Under the pieces are notes generated by a model. That model saw only the letters and a list, made by a program, of their open reading frames with translations. It was not told the origin of the DNA and ran no database searches. A stretch of 64,000 nucleotides of DNA from Clostridiales bacterium (GTDB taxonomy: Bacteria > Bacillota > Clostridia > Saccharofermentanales > Saccharofermentanaceae): positions 124,001-188,000 of the forward strand of contig JAFZHS010000021.1 of the NCBI GenBank assembly GCA_017554745.1, given 5' to 3'. A program made the position numbers and the translations under genes. The first letter of the stretch is position 1; every line of letters begins with the position of its first letter. Below are positions 18,229 through 26,057 of this stretch, in pieces.

Positions 18229-19646
18229 TGGAATTCATCGATTTTTTCTGCATCTTCCTTTACATGATCGCGAGCGTCTTCTTCATCATGGGAATCAAGA
18301 AGCTCGGAAAGGCAGATACTGCCCGTAAGGGTAATCTCATGTCCTCCATCGGTATGGGCATCGCCGTTATCTCAGTACTCATCTCACAGGATGTTTTCGA
18401 CGGCGGCTTAGTAGCTTACATAATCATCATCCTCGCCATCGCAGCAGGATCCGTTATCGGTTTCATCTGGGCTAAGAAGGTCGAAATGACCGGCATGCCC
18501 CAGCTCGTAGCGCTCTTCAACGGCTTCGGCGGTCTGTCGTCAATGCTCGTTGCCATCTCACAGTATTGCGCTATCCGCGGCGGTTCTTACGCAGTCGGAA
18601 CAGATGCTTTCACATCAATCACATTAGGCCTCACGATCCTCATCGGTGCCGTTGCCTTCACAGGTTCACTCATCGCATGGGCTAAGCTCGCAGGCCTCAA
18701 GATGTTCAAGAAGAACATCACTATCCCCGGCAAGAACTTCATCAATGCGGGCATCCTCGCTACTGCAGTTATCGGCATCATCCTTTACTGCATCGCTCCT
18801 GAAGACGTTCTCGGCCTCGTAGGAATCCTTGTTACTACACTTTCATCCCTGGCTCTCGGCGTTACGCTGGTTATCACTATCGGCGGCGGCGATATGCCGG
18901 TCATCATCTCATTCCTCAACGCACTCTCAGGTCTCGCTGCAGCATTCGCAGGATTCCCTATCGGCAACACGGTGCTCATCGTATCCGGCTGCCTCGTTGG
19001 TGCTTCAGGCGTCATCCTCACGCTCATCATGTGCAAGGCTATGAACAAGTCCTTCGCATCCCTCCTCTTCAAGACAGCCAAGAAGAAGGCTTCTTCCGCA
19101 GCAGAGGGCGAGCACAAGGAGCCCAAGGCTATGTCCGTTGAGGACGCATTCCTTATCCTCGAAGCAGCTAAGAGCGTCGTTTTCGTACCCGGTTACGGTA
19201 TGGCTGTTGCTCAGGCCCAGCACGCTGTTAAGGAGCTCTGCGACGTATTGGAAGAGAACGGCTGCGAAGTCAACTTCGCCATCCACCCCGTTGCAGGACG
19301 TATGCCCGGTCACATGAACGTTCTCCTCGCTGAAGCTAACGTTCCTTACGAGCAGCTCAAGACGGCTGACGAGATGAATCCCCAGATGCCCAACACAGAC
19401 ATCGCTATCGTCATCGGCGCTAACGACGTTGTTAACCCCGCAGCTATCAACGACGAGTCTTCACCGCTCTACGGCATGCCTATCGTAAACGCTTACGAGG
19501 CACGTACGGTATTCGTCCTCAAGCGTGGTCAGGGTACAGGCTTCTCCGGCATCGAGAACCCGCTCTTCACGATGGACAACACCGTCATGATCTACGGCGA
19601 CGCCAAGCAGACAGTATCCCAGCTCGTTGTCGAGTTCGAGAACTGA
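18228..19646 (+). CDS. pntB: NAD(P) transhydrogenase subunit beta
   Basis: A 472-residue protein. The N-terminal ~270 residues contain about nine membrane helices of the proton path. The C-terminal ~180 residues are the NADP(H)-binding domain III, with VVFVPGYGMAVAQAQHAV, HPVAGRMPGHMNVLLAEANVPY, IVIGANDVVNPAA and the C-terminal loop ARTVFVLKRGQGTGFSGIENPLF. Length and motifs fit an intact enzyme. It is the last gene of the operon, and a terminator follows. Confidence 0.96.
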   Translation: MEFIDFFCIFLYMIASVFFIMGIKKLGKADTARKGNLMSSIGMGIAVISVLISQDVFDGGLVAYIIIILAIAAGSVIGFIWAKKVEMTGMPQLVALFNGFGGLSSMLVAISQYCAIRGGSYAVGTDAFTSITLGLTILIGAVAFTGSLIAWAKLAGLKMFKKNITIPGKNFINAGILATAVIGIILYCIAPEDVLGLVGILVTTLSSLALGVTLVITIGGGDMPVIISFLNALSGLAAAFAGFPIGNTVLIVSGCLVGASGVILTLIMCKAMNKSFASLLFKTAKKKASSAAEGEHKEPKAMSVEDAFLILEAAKSVVFVPGYGMAVAQAQHAVKELCDVLEENGCEVNFAIHPVAGRMPGHMNVLLAEANVPYEQLKTADEMNPQMPNTDIAIVIGANDVVNPAAINDESSPLYGMPIVNAYEARTVFVLKRGQGTGFSGIENPLFTMDNTVMIYGDAKQTVSQLVVEFEN

Positions 19647-19669
19647 TCTCAAAATCACTATTCAAAACA

Positions 19670-19705
19670 AACTCCCCGTCACTTCACTTGGCGGGGAGTT
19701 ATTAT
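19670..19705. terminator. bidirectional terminator after pntB
   Basis: AACTCCCCG (19670-19678) pairs with CGGGGAGTT (19692-19700). T-rich stretches lie on both sides (TTATTATTT on +, TTTTGTTTT on -), so it can also end the small minus-strand ORF at 19731-19817. Confidence 0.88.
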
Positions 19706-19730
19706 TTGCCTTGTTCTCGAGAAACTGACC

Positions 19731-19817
19731 TCAGATGTCGACGTTATCGTAAACGCAGTTCTTGAAGTATTCGATGGCCTCGTCTCTGGTCACACACAGT
19801 TTACTGATCTTATTCAT
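19731..19817 (-). CDS. 28-residue small ORF
   Basis: ATG 19817 encodes a 28-residue peptide beginning MNKISKLCVTRDEAIEYF and ending in Asp-Asn-Val-Asp-Ile. A GAGGGGG SD lies 9 bases upstream; another ATG at 19823 is in frame but too close to it. Upstream on the same strand are a TATAAA box (about 19895-19900), a hairpin (CCTAC-N6-GTAGG) and a small AGCC-TTTT-GGCT stem; downstream is the shared terminator. The unit therefore looks like a complete short transcript. I do not recognise the peptide. It could be a small regulatory protein, a peptide signal or a decayed gene start. Confidence 0.45.
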   Translation of the reverse strand: MNKISKLCVTRDEAIEYFKNCVYDNVDI

Positions 19818-19948
19818 AAGCATTTCCCCCTCACTTATGAAAAGCCAAAAGGCTGAAAAACCCTACCAGTATGTAGGACTTTTATACTACATCAGAAAAT
19901 AGAAGAGTTTTTGTAAAATACAGAGTGGTTTTTCTTTGTCCTCGTTAG

Positions 19949-19957
19949 TGCTATAAT
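19949..19957 (+). promoter_or_regulatory. extended -10 promoter of the small RNA
   Basis: TGCTATAAT (19949-19957) with no convincing -35 box. The predicted start is about 19964, just before the conserved GAGGTG motif. Confidence 0.6.
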
Positions 19958-19963
19958 CTATTC

Positions 19964-20056
19964 AAGAAAGAGGTGCTACCTATAGACGGTTGACCTCGAA
20001 GTATTAACTTATTAGATAAGCCGCTACTTTTTGACCAAGGGGCGGCTTATTTCTTT
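19964..20056 (+). ncRNA. orphan antitoxin-like small RNA
   Basis: A compact transcription unit with an extended -10 box, about 93 bases of non-coding RNA and an intrinsic terminator (ATAAGCCGC 20016-20024 with GCGGCTTAT 20042-20050, then TTTCTTT). Its 5' motif at 19970-19997 (GAGGTGCTACCTATAGACGG then TTGACCTC) matches the antisense RNA of the toxin locus at 60438-60465 with one substitution and two single-base indels; GAGGT and ACCTC close a 5' hairpin in both. No toxin ORF is visible on the opposite strand. Instead it is convergent with the PAP2 gene, so it would be antisense to that gene's 3' UTR. The interpretation as a lone antitoxin relic or trans-acting RNA is inference. Confidence 0.6.
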
Positions 20057-20101
20057 GTCTTGCAACAAAGGGCAATAATGACAAGTTGACGTGTCAACAG
20101 A

Positions 20102-20797
20102 TTACTCCTGCGCCTGTATTTTCGCACCCTCATCCGCCTTCTTATTCACCGGTCTGATCACATAGCAGATGATGATGAATACAGGGATGAAGATGGCAAT
20201 CGCGGCGAGCACGTCGAGCACGGAATGCTGCTTGACGAAGACCGTGGAAATGCAGATGAAGAAGACCAGGATGTCGCTTGCGATGATGACAGCCTTCTTT
20301 TCCTTGAATCCGATATGAATGCCTGCTGCTACAACGAGCGCGTCATAGACGTGAAGGCTCGGGAGCACGTTGGTCGGAGTGTCGATCGAGTGGAGATATT
20401 TGATAAATCCCATAAAGATGTTGTTGCGGTCAGGAATCTGGCAGCGGAGATCAACGGCGTTGGGATATACCAGGCAGATGATGATAAAGAGCGTCATTCC
20501 TGCCATGAGCATGTAAGACGTTTTGCGGGCGATGACGCGGCCCTTGATGCCGAGAGCGATCATGCCGATGACGAGGTAAGGAAGCCACATTGCGTAAGGA
20601 ATTATGAAGCCTTCAAGCACGGGGATCTTATCATCCAGCGCGACGTGGATCTGGTGGAAGCCGCCTGCCGGCTCGAGGCCTTCTACCCAGAAAAATGTAG
20701 GCATATAGAAGACCATATAAATGGCCATCGGGAGCAAAGTCAGGACAACGTAAATTATCTTGTCCTTAAGACTCTTGTTCTCAACAATCTTATCCAT
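20102..20797 (-). CDS. PAP2-superfamily membrane phosphatase-like protein
   Basis: A 231-residue polytopic protein with about six membrane helices. It contains VLPSLHVYDALVVAAGIHIG and VKQHSVLDVLAAIAIFIPV, which correspond to the SxH and H-x3-D motifs of PAP2_3-type phosphatases, near the inositolphosphorylceramide synthase-like branch. The first PAP2 motif (KxxxxxxRP) is not obvious. Likely substrates are phosphatidic acid or undecaprenyl pyrophosphate; this is inference. The SD GAGGGTGG is 3-4 bases before ATG. A minus-strand -10 box is at 20867-20872. Confidence 0.8.
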   Translation of the reverse strand: MDKIVENKSLKDKIIYVVLTLLPMAIYMVFYMPTFFWVEGLEPAGGFHQIHVALDDKIPVLEGFIIPYAMWLPYLVIGMIALGIKGRVIARKTSYMLMAGMTLFIIICLVYPNAVDLRCQIPDRNNIFMGFIKYLHSIDTPTNVLPSLHVYDALVVAAGIHIGFKEKKAVIIASDILVFFICISTVFVKQHSVLDVLAAIAIFIPVFIIICYVIRPVNKKADEGAKIQAQE

Positions 20798-20866
20798 TCC
20801 ACCCTCGCATTAGGATATAAATATGCAGAGTGCCCCGGTCCTCACCCGAACTCGAAGCACTCGCAT

Positions 20867-20872
20867 ATTATA
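20867..20872 (-). promoter_or_regulatory. probable -10 box of the PAP2 gene
   Basis: TATAAT on the minus strand, about 70 bases before the start codon. The -35 region is weak. Confidence 0.4.
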
Positions 20873-20950
20873 CCTTGAAGATTGTAAAAATGGACTTCTA
20901 TTTGCTGAACTTAAGGAAAACTTAAGCAAAACCGGCCGAAATTGTCTTTA

Positions 20951-22255
20951 TCAGACCTCATTTACTGTGCCGATAAAAATCGGAGCCATGGTCTCAAGAT
21001 CAACGATCGCATATGCGAAAGGTCTGTCGCAGATTACCTGGCGGAACTCTCTTGTGACGGGCTCGCAGCCTGCGCAATCAAGTGTTACTGCCGTTACGGC
21101 TGCAGCTTTTGTGCCGTTGCTGTCGACTTCGATGTGTGTCTTGTGAATGACTTCGGATACATAGAGATCTCCGGGTTGGCCTGCAATTCCTGAGAGGTCT
21201 GCCTTATCAGAATCGAAAACATCCTTAACACCAAGCTGCTGGAGAGTGTCGTTTACCATGAACTCATAGTCATATTTGAACTCGGGCATCTTTGTGTAAA
21301 CATCATATTCATCTGTGCGGCTGGCGATGAACTTCTCATAATCTTCAGCCGTGAAATTCTTTAAGAAATCATTTGCGTTAACCGATTCATCTGTAGGAAG
21401 GATCATGAGGAAAGCGTACTCGCCGCCCTTGTAATTCTTGATGAAGCCGGTTGCCTTCTCTGTCTCGTAATAATATGCCGTGGATTCGTTTAAGAATGTG
21501 GCCTTCTGCGTGCCGCCCTTGGCAGAACGGAAATCGCCGTCGTTGATGTGATCGCTGTCATAAGGCTCAGCCCACTTGGCATCAAAGGCGATGGCGTTTA
21601 CGAGCACCATTACCGTGTCATCATCCAGGCCTTCAATGGCCTTGTCGATCATGTGCTTCGTATTCTCATCTATCCAGTTGTTGATCTCTTTGGTGGTGTT
21701 ACTATCAAAAGCAGTCTGTGTATACTCGGCGTCAAAAGTCTTCTGGATATATTCAACATAATCCATGTTTACGGAATCGCCTAAGAGAGTCCTGTTGCTC
21801 CATACGGCATTAGCGCAGGAGAAATCTATATCCTTTGAATCGTTGATCCTGTCCATGAGCGCGGAAGCAAATGCCTGCTGCGCAAGCGGATCCTGGTTCT
21901 CTGCGAAAAGGTCCGTCAGCTGCTTGAGCGATTCATTCTTGGAGCCTGCCGCAACCATGTCGAGCGCCATCATGATGGACGCAGGCGAGATCATGATGTT
22001 GCCGCTGCTGTTGTTATCAGCGATCGCCTGGTTCATGAGATCGAAGCAGTATCTTCTGTACTCTTCATACATCAGATCATTATCGTAATCTGTGTTCTTA
22101 ACCTCGTTTAAATCGATCTCCGTCTTGATCTGCGGATCATTTTTCATGGGCGTCTCATTCTTCTTCGCCGGTGTCTTGCTGCATCCGCCGAGAAGCATCA
22201 CGCCCGTCATGACCGCAGTAATAGCTTTAATGTCTTTCTTTGAACAGATCTTCAT
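20951..22255 (-). CDS. lipoprotein serpin (serine protease inhibitor)
   Basis: A 434-residue protein. The lipoprotein signal ends in LLGGC (Cys about 25). The body is a full serpin: NIMISPASIMMALDMVAAGS (helix B), DFSCANAVWSNRTLL, TKEINNWIDENTKHMI, VLVNAIAFDAKWAEPYD, ATFLNES, YAFLMILPTDE, MPEFKYDYEF, SEVIHKTHIEVDSNGTKAAAVTAV (hinge), then a reactive loop with two Cys (LDCAGCEPVTR) and RPFAYAIVDLET at the end. Serpins trap serine or cysteine proteases irreversibly; the small-residue hinge suggests it is inhibitory. Membrane anchoring places it outside the cell, perhaps against host or competitor proteases. The promoter carries the ECF motif (22297-22329). Confidence 0.93.
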   Translation of the reverse strand: MKICSKKDIKAITAVMTGVMLLGGCSKTPAKKNETPMKNDPQIKTEIDLNEVKNTDYDNDLMYEEYRRYCFDLMNQAIADNNSSGNIMISPASIMMALDMVAAGSKNESLKQLTDLFAENQDPLAQQAFASALMDRINDSKDIDFSCANAVWSNRTLLGDSVNMDYVEYIQKTFDAEYTQTAFDSNTTKEINNWIDENTKHMIDKAIEGLDDDTVMVLVNAIAFDAKWAEPYDSDHINDGDFRSAKGGTQKATFLNESTAYYYETEKATGFIKNYKGGEYAFLMILPTDESVNANDFLKNFTAEDYEKFIASRTDEYDVYTKMPEFKYDYEFMVNDTLQQLGVKDVFDSDKADLSGIAGQPGDLYVSEVIHKTHIEVDSNGTKAAAVTAVTLDCAGCEPVTREFRQVICDRPFAYAIVDLETMAPIFIGTVNEV

Positions 22256-22296
22256 TTTCTTTATCCTCCATAATCTGTGTTCAATTTGCTTTATGC

Positions 22297-22329
22297 CCTA
22301 TAAACAGATGAAGGCGCGAAAATGTTGCA
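22297..22329 (-). promoter_or_regulatory. ECF-type promoter, site B (serpin)
   Basis: Minus strand TGCAACATTT (22329-22320), 11-base spacer, TCTGTTTATAGG (22308-22297), about 40 bases before the serpin start. One base in the -10 element differs from sites C and D. Confidence 0.75.
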
Positions 22330-22364
22330 TGAGGATTTTCCGTCACAGCATACACAGATACAAA

Positions 22365-22392
22365 AGAGGCCGCCTCAGATGAGACGGCCTCT
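22365..22392 (-). terminator. intrinsic terminator of the zinc-ribbon gene
   Basis: AGAGGCCG (22365-22372) pairs with CGGCCTCT (22385-22392), with TTTT following on the minus strand. Confidence 0.8.
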
Positions 22393-22416
22393 AAACAAAC
22401 AGTTTACTTTAATCGA

Positions 22417-23304
22417 TCAGAAGAGATTTGCGAGGACTCCTGTGAGAGCGATAACTGCAACGAGAACGAATCCCTTCTTGTTGCCTGTGAGCTTTGTCTC
22501 GGCAGCTGCTCCTTCATAGAGCATCATGAAGTAATATGCATAAGCTGCTGTTACGAGAATGTAGCTGACTCCTGCATAAGGAATGAGTCCGAAATAGCTT
22601 CTTGCCAAAGCAGGTAAGAGATAAGCGGGTGCTGTAGCCATGCTTGCGATAGAAAGCATTTTAGGGAATGACCACTTAGACTTGCAGATAAGACCTGCGA
22701 GCATGAAGAGGCCTGCGCATCCGAATGTGAGAATAGCATAGCGGGCAAGCGAGAAGAAGAATGCTTCAAGGATGACCAGTGCTACGTAACCGCCATAAAG
22801 GAATCCCCAGTCAACAATTGTTAATGTTGTGGAGAAGTCGATCAATGTAAGGCATCCGATAACGATGATCGCAAGAAGAATAGCGTCACCCATTCTGCCA
22901 TACTGGCCGGAGATCTCGGCAGGACCTGTAACAGGATGGATCGTTGCCTGGAACAAATTCTTAAAGTGCTGGCCGAACGGAACTGCGTTCGAAGGCTGTG
23001 CAGCGGGCTGGGCTGTTGCTGCGGGCTGCTGGGCGGGCTGTGCTGCAGGCTGAGCTGCAGGCTGTGCAGCGGGTGCAACAGGTGCAGCGGGTGCAACGGG
23101 AGCTGCCGCAACGGGTGCGGGTGCTGCTGCAGGTGCAGGAGCTACAGGTGCTGCTGCAACAGGTGCGGGTGCTGCTACGGGTGCAGGTGCAACGGGAGCT
23201 GCAGCGGGTGCTGCCTGGGGAACTACTTTCTCAAATGAGAATCCACAACCACCGCAAAAAGCTGCGCCATCCGGATTTTCTTTTCCGCAACTAGGACAAA
23301 ACAT
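22417..23304 (-). CDS. zinc-ribbon, low-complexity linker, Yip1-like membrane protein
   Basis: A 295-residue protein. Residues 1-25 form a zinc ribbon (CPSCGKENPDGAAFCGGCG). Residues about 32-110 are a low-complexity Ala/Pro/Val then Ala/Gln/Pro linker. The remainder has about five membrane helices and resembles Yip1-type domains (GQHFKNLFQATIHPVTG is a typical entry). The role is unknown; such proteins are often linked to envelope organisation in Bacillota. Start ATG 23304 has a GAGGAAGGGG SD; the longer frame from 23493 covers the terminator region. Monocistronic with its own terminator. Confidence 0.75.
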   Translation of the reverse strand: MFCPSCGKENPDGAAFCGGCGFSFEKVVPQAAPAAAPVAPAPVAAPAPVAAAPVAPAPAAAPAPVAAAPVAPAAPVAPAAQPAAQPAAQPAQQPAATAQPAAQPSNAVPFGQHFKNLFQATIHPVTGPAEISGQYGRMGDAILLAIIVIGCLTLIDFSTTLTIVDWGFLYGGYVALVILEAFFFSLARYAILTFGCAGLFMLAGLICKSKWSFPKMLSIASMATAPAYLLPALARSYFGLIPYAGVSYILVTAAYAYYFMMLYEGAAAETKLTGNKKGFVLVAVIALTGVLANLF

Positions 23305-23459
23305 AGGCGTACCCCTTCCTCGGGAATAAAACCCGATAAACATAATAAGTTTATTGTAACACACGGATTTCCGAGTGGTGCTAGCGTTTTGCCAAGTATT
23401 TTCGCTTATTTCTCGTGCAAATGCCCTCACCGGCTGCTTTTCGCGGCAGGGCACGAAAA

Positions 23460-23486
23460 AGGCCGCACCATATACCTGTGCGGCCT
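23460..23486 (-). terminator. intrinsic terminator of the sigma/anti-sigma operon
   Basis: AGGCCGCAC (23460-23468) pairs perfectly with GTGCGGCCT (23478-23486), followed by TTTTT on the minus strand. Confidence 0.88.
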
Positions 23487-23510
23487 CGGTCACAAAACTA
23501 AATTAACGGA

Positions 23511-24446
23511 TCAGATTACATCAACGAGCGCTGCGATCGTCTCGGGTGTCTGGGGATCGGAGAATACGAGCAGATACGTCATGCCGTCCCTGTTGTAGAG
23601 TGCCGCATTGATGTCTGATGATGTCTCGTCCTTGCCGAGCTCTGTTACGTTGCCGAATACGATGCGGTAGTACTTGACCTGTGTGCCTGCAGGTGTCGTG
23701 CCGTCTGTGCCGGTAGTCTTATTCGAAGGATCGAACTGCTTGATGATATCGGTGCCTTCGGGTGCAGCTAAGAGGAGTACCTTCTGTGACTGCTCACCGA
23801 AGAATACTTCCATCGAGATGTCAGATGAGAATGTACCCTTGCCTGTGCCCTTCAGGTCAAACGGGAGTGTCCTGCTGATGATATCGAGACGCTCGTCGCC
23901 CATGCCTGTGGAGTAATCGTTCTTGTCCCTCGTGGGCAGGATCGTGTATATGTCGTCACCTAAAGTGATGTCAGAAGCATTCGAGCTGTACGTCTTGTCA
24001 TTTCCGGTGGTTGTATCTTCAGCAACGTTACCGTCAACGGCCTTGTCGATCTCGTCCTCAAGATCGTAATCCCATGTGCCCTCGGCATCACCACCGTGCT
24101 CAGCAGGCTGTGTATCTGCCGCTGCATAGTTCCAGGAGTCTACCTTGTTATGATTCCTTTGTGTTGATTCGGCAGACTTCGTGTTGTTCATCATCTTGAA
24201 TACGAACATTACGCCGGCAAGCACGAGGATAGCCGCAGCGATGGACGATATGATCGCTATGGGAGTCTTCTTCGCTTTCTTCTTAGCAGGTGCCTCAGCC
24301 TTGGGTGACTCGGGAATATCCGTGACAACAGCTGCGCCATCGGGATTCTCCTTGATGGCGTTGGAGACAGCACTCATGACCCTGCTCTTCATCTCAGGGT
24401 CGACTGTAATATGGCTCATGATTTCATTGTATTTATACAAAATCAT
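23511..24446 (-). CDS. putative membrane anti-sigma factor
   Basis: A 311-residue protein: a short cytosolic N-terminal helical region (about 1-60, VDPEMKSRVMSAVSNAIKEN), a lysine-rich stretch, one membrane helix (IAIISSIAAAILVLAGVMFVF, about 64-84) and an extracytoplasmic domain of about 220 residues. It overlaps the end of the ECF sigma gene by 14 bases, and topology and context fit an anti-sigma factor. I see no clear zinc-binding ZAS motif, so its sigma-binding mode would be atypical. The SD AGGAGG lies inside the sigma gene, only 3 bases before ATG 24446; an alternative start is ATG 24419. Confidence 0.7.
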   Translation of the reverse strand: MILYKYNEIMSHITVDPEMKSRVMSAVSNAIKENPDGAAVVTDIPESPKAEAPAKKKAKKTPIAIISSIAAAILVLAGVMFVFKMMNNTKSAESTQRNHNKVDSWNYAAADTQPAEHGGDAEGTWDYDLEDEIDKAVDGNVAEDTTTGNDKTYSSNASDITLGDDIYTILPTRDKNDYSTGMGDERLDIISRTLPFDLKGTGKGTFSSDISMEVFFGEQSQKVLLLAAPEGTDIIKQFDPSNKTTGTDGTTPAGTQVKYYRIVFGNVTELGKDETSSDINAALYNRDGMTYLLVFSDPQTPETIAALVDVI

Positions 24447-25101
24447 TCACCTCCTTCAGCAGCTCCTTCAGTTTGTCACGCGCACGCTTTAAGTCTGAGC
24501 GTACAGTTGCTTCGCGTCTGCCGGTCAAAACGGCGATCTCCGCGGTCGAATATCCTTCCTGATAGAAAAGGTGTATCGCTTCACGCTGGTGTACGGGCAG
24601 ACATAACACGGCATCCCAGATGGCTTTGTATTCATCGCCATTATCAAGGTCTTCCTGTACCTGTCCTGCGATCTCCTCGTTGAGTTCCAACGTATCGCGG
24701 ACTTTATTGTAGTCGATGCGGTTCTTTGCGAGATTGGATGCGACCCTCATGAGCCATGCTTTTCTGTGTGTTTCACTCTCGAAAACAGGTCTCACGGTCA
24801 CGAACTTGATCATCGTCTCCTGCAAAATGTCTTCCGCGTCCTCCTTGTTGTGAAGGTAAGAGACTGCGAGACGCAGGATGGCGTTGCCATGAAGGTCAAG
24901 GATCTCTTCCGCTTCCCTTTCTATCTCCTCGTCAGACTTACGGTTACTGCCTGAAGACGGTTCTTCATTGGCAATATCCGTTGCTTCGTAGTCTTCACTC
25001 TCGTACGACTCGACAAACATGTCGTCGTTTGAGTCAGACCGCGCCAGCAGTATGGCGAGCTTTTTTAAAAGCGGCAGATTGGCTTCGTAAGTAAGTTCCA
25101 T
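24433..25101 (-). CDS. ECF RNA polymerase sigma factor
   Basis: A 222-residue sigma-70 family protein. After an unusual acidic N-terminal extension of about 65 residues, region 2 is seen at LHGNAILRLAVSYLHNKEDAEDILQETMIKF (about 70-100) and HRKAWLMRVASNLAKNRI, and region 4 at LPVHQREAIHLFYQEGYSTAEIAVLTGRREATVRSDLKRARDKLKELL (about 168-215). The extension rich in Asp, Glu and Ser is atypical and may be regulatory. A motif shared with three other promoters lies directly upstream (25131-25163), which suggests autoregulation. It is co-transcribed with the overlapping membrane partner. Confidence 0.93.
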   Translation of the reverse strand: MELTYEANLPLLKKLAILLARSDSNDDMFVESYESEDYEATDIANEEPSSGSNRKSDEEIEREAEEILDLHGNAILRLAVSYLHNKEDAEDILQETMIKFVTVRPVFESETHRKAWLMRVASNLAKNRIDYNKVRDTLELNEEIAGQVQEDLDNGDEYKAIWDAVLCLPVHQREAIHLFYQEGYSTAEIAVLTGRREATVRSDLKRARDKLKELLKEVNDFV

Positions 25102-25130
25102 TGATCCCTTCGAATTATCTCCGCTTTCAC

Positions 25131-25163
25131 CCTATATACAGACGAAACGGAGTAAATGTTGCA
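25131..25163 (-). promoter_or_regulatory. ECF-type promoter, site C (sigma operon)
   Basis: Minus strand TGCAACATTT (25163-25154), 11-base spacer, TCTGTATATAGG (25142-25131), 30 bases before the sigma start codon. Identical in both elements to site D at 49333-49365. Confidence 0.8.
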
Positions 25164-25217
25164 CTTGATTTTAGTACACCGCCCTAAATTATACTTAAGC
25201 ATTCAATTCAAAGCAAA

Positions 25218-25246
25218 TTGTCCTTATTTGCTTATTAATATAGAAT
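25218..25246 (+). promoter_or_regulatory. sigma-A promoter of tcdA
   Basis: TTGTCC (25218-25223), 17-base spacer, TAGAAT (25241-25246), about 29 bases before the start codon. Confidence 0.6.
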
Positions 25247-25274
25247 ATGGGGAACAGATCTCAGGAGCGGGAAA

Positions 25275-25994
25275 ATGCAGACGGATTCAAGATTTGAAAG
25301 AGAAGAACTTTTGATAGGGCAGGATAACCTGGCCTTTCTTTCCAATGCCAGGGTCCTGATCTTCGGCGTGGGCGGTGTCGGCGGCTATACTGCCGAGTGT
25401 CTCGCGAGGGCAGGCGTAGGTCATCTCACACTGGTCGACAGCGACAAGGTCGACATTACGAACATCAACCGTCAGATCCTTGCGCTTGAGTCCACCATCG
25501 GCAAATACAAAGTCGATGTCTGCAAAGACCGCATCTTAGATATAAATCCCAATGCCGAAGTCATCACGAAGCAGCTCTTCTATCTGCCTGAGACAGCAGA
25601 CGAGATTAATTTCTATTCTTACGATTACATCGCTGACTGCATCGATACCGTCGCTGCCAAAGTCGACATCATATGCCGCGCCAAAGAAGCAGGCACTCCC
25701 GTAATAAGCGCAATGGGCGCTGCGGGAAAGCTTGATCCTTCTAAGTTTACGGCGACGGATATCTCCAAGACTTCCTACTGTCCTCTTGCAAAAGTCATGA
25801 GAAGAGAATTAAAAAAGCGCGGCATCAATCACGTTAAGGTCGTATATTCTCCGGAAAGCCCCATCCCTCCGAAGGAAGGCAGGCGCCCCGGCACGATCTC
25901 TTTCGTTCCCGCATCGGCAGGCATCACTCTCGCGGGAGCTGTGATCAACGATCTGCTGAATGAACACGAGTCGTTAAACGCCCCACAGAATTGA
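25275..25994 (+). CDS. tcdA: tRNA threonylcarbamoyladenosine dehydratase
   Basis: A 239-residue E1-like (ThiF/MoeB/HesA) enzyme. The ATP-binding motif VLIFGVGGVGGYTAECLARAGVGHLTLVDSD is followed by INRQI, typical of this superfamily, and the family signature SYCPLAKVMRRELKKRGI, VVYSPESPIPP and GTISFVPASAGITLAGAVI of TcdA (CsdL). It activates t6A37 in tRNA to form the cyclic ct6A. No rhodanese or ubiquitin-like partner is fused. The SD is AGGAGCGGG. Confidence 0.93.
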   Translation: MQTDSRFEREELLIGQDNLAFLSNARVLIFGVGGVGGYTAECLARAGVGHLTLVDSDKVDITNINRQILALESTIGKYKVDVCKDRILDINPNAEVITKQLFYLPETADEINFYSYDYIADCIDTVAAKVDIICRAKEAGTPVISAMGAAGKLDPSKFTATDISKTSYCPLAKVMRRELKKRGINHVKVVYSPESPIPPKEGRRPGTISFVPASAGITLAGAVINDLLNEHESLNAPQN

Positions 25995-26057
25995 TTTTAA
26001 TATTAATTTAATATACGGGTAACACAATGCCATTAAAAACATAGGATAATAGGGCAT

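Noticed and set aside
22990..23230. GC-rich repeat suggestive of a minisatellite
   Set aside because: It codes for the Ala/Pro/Val/Gln linker of the zinc-ribbon protein in frame.
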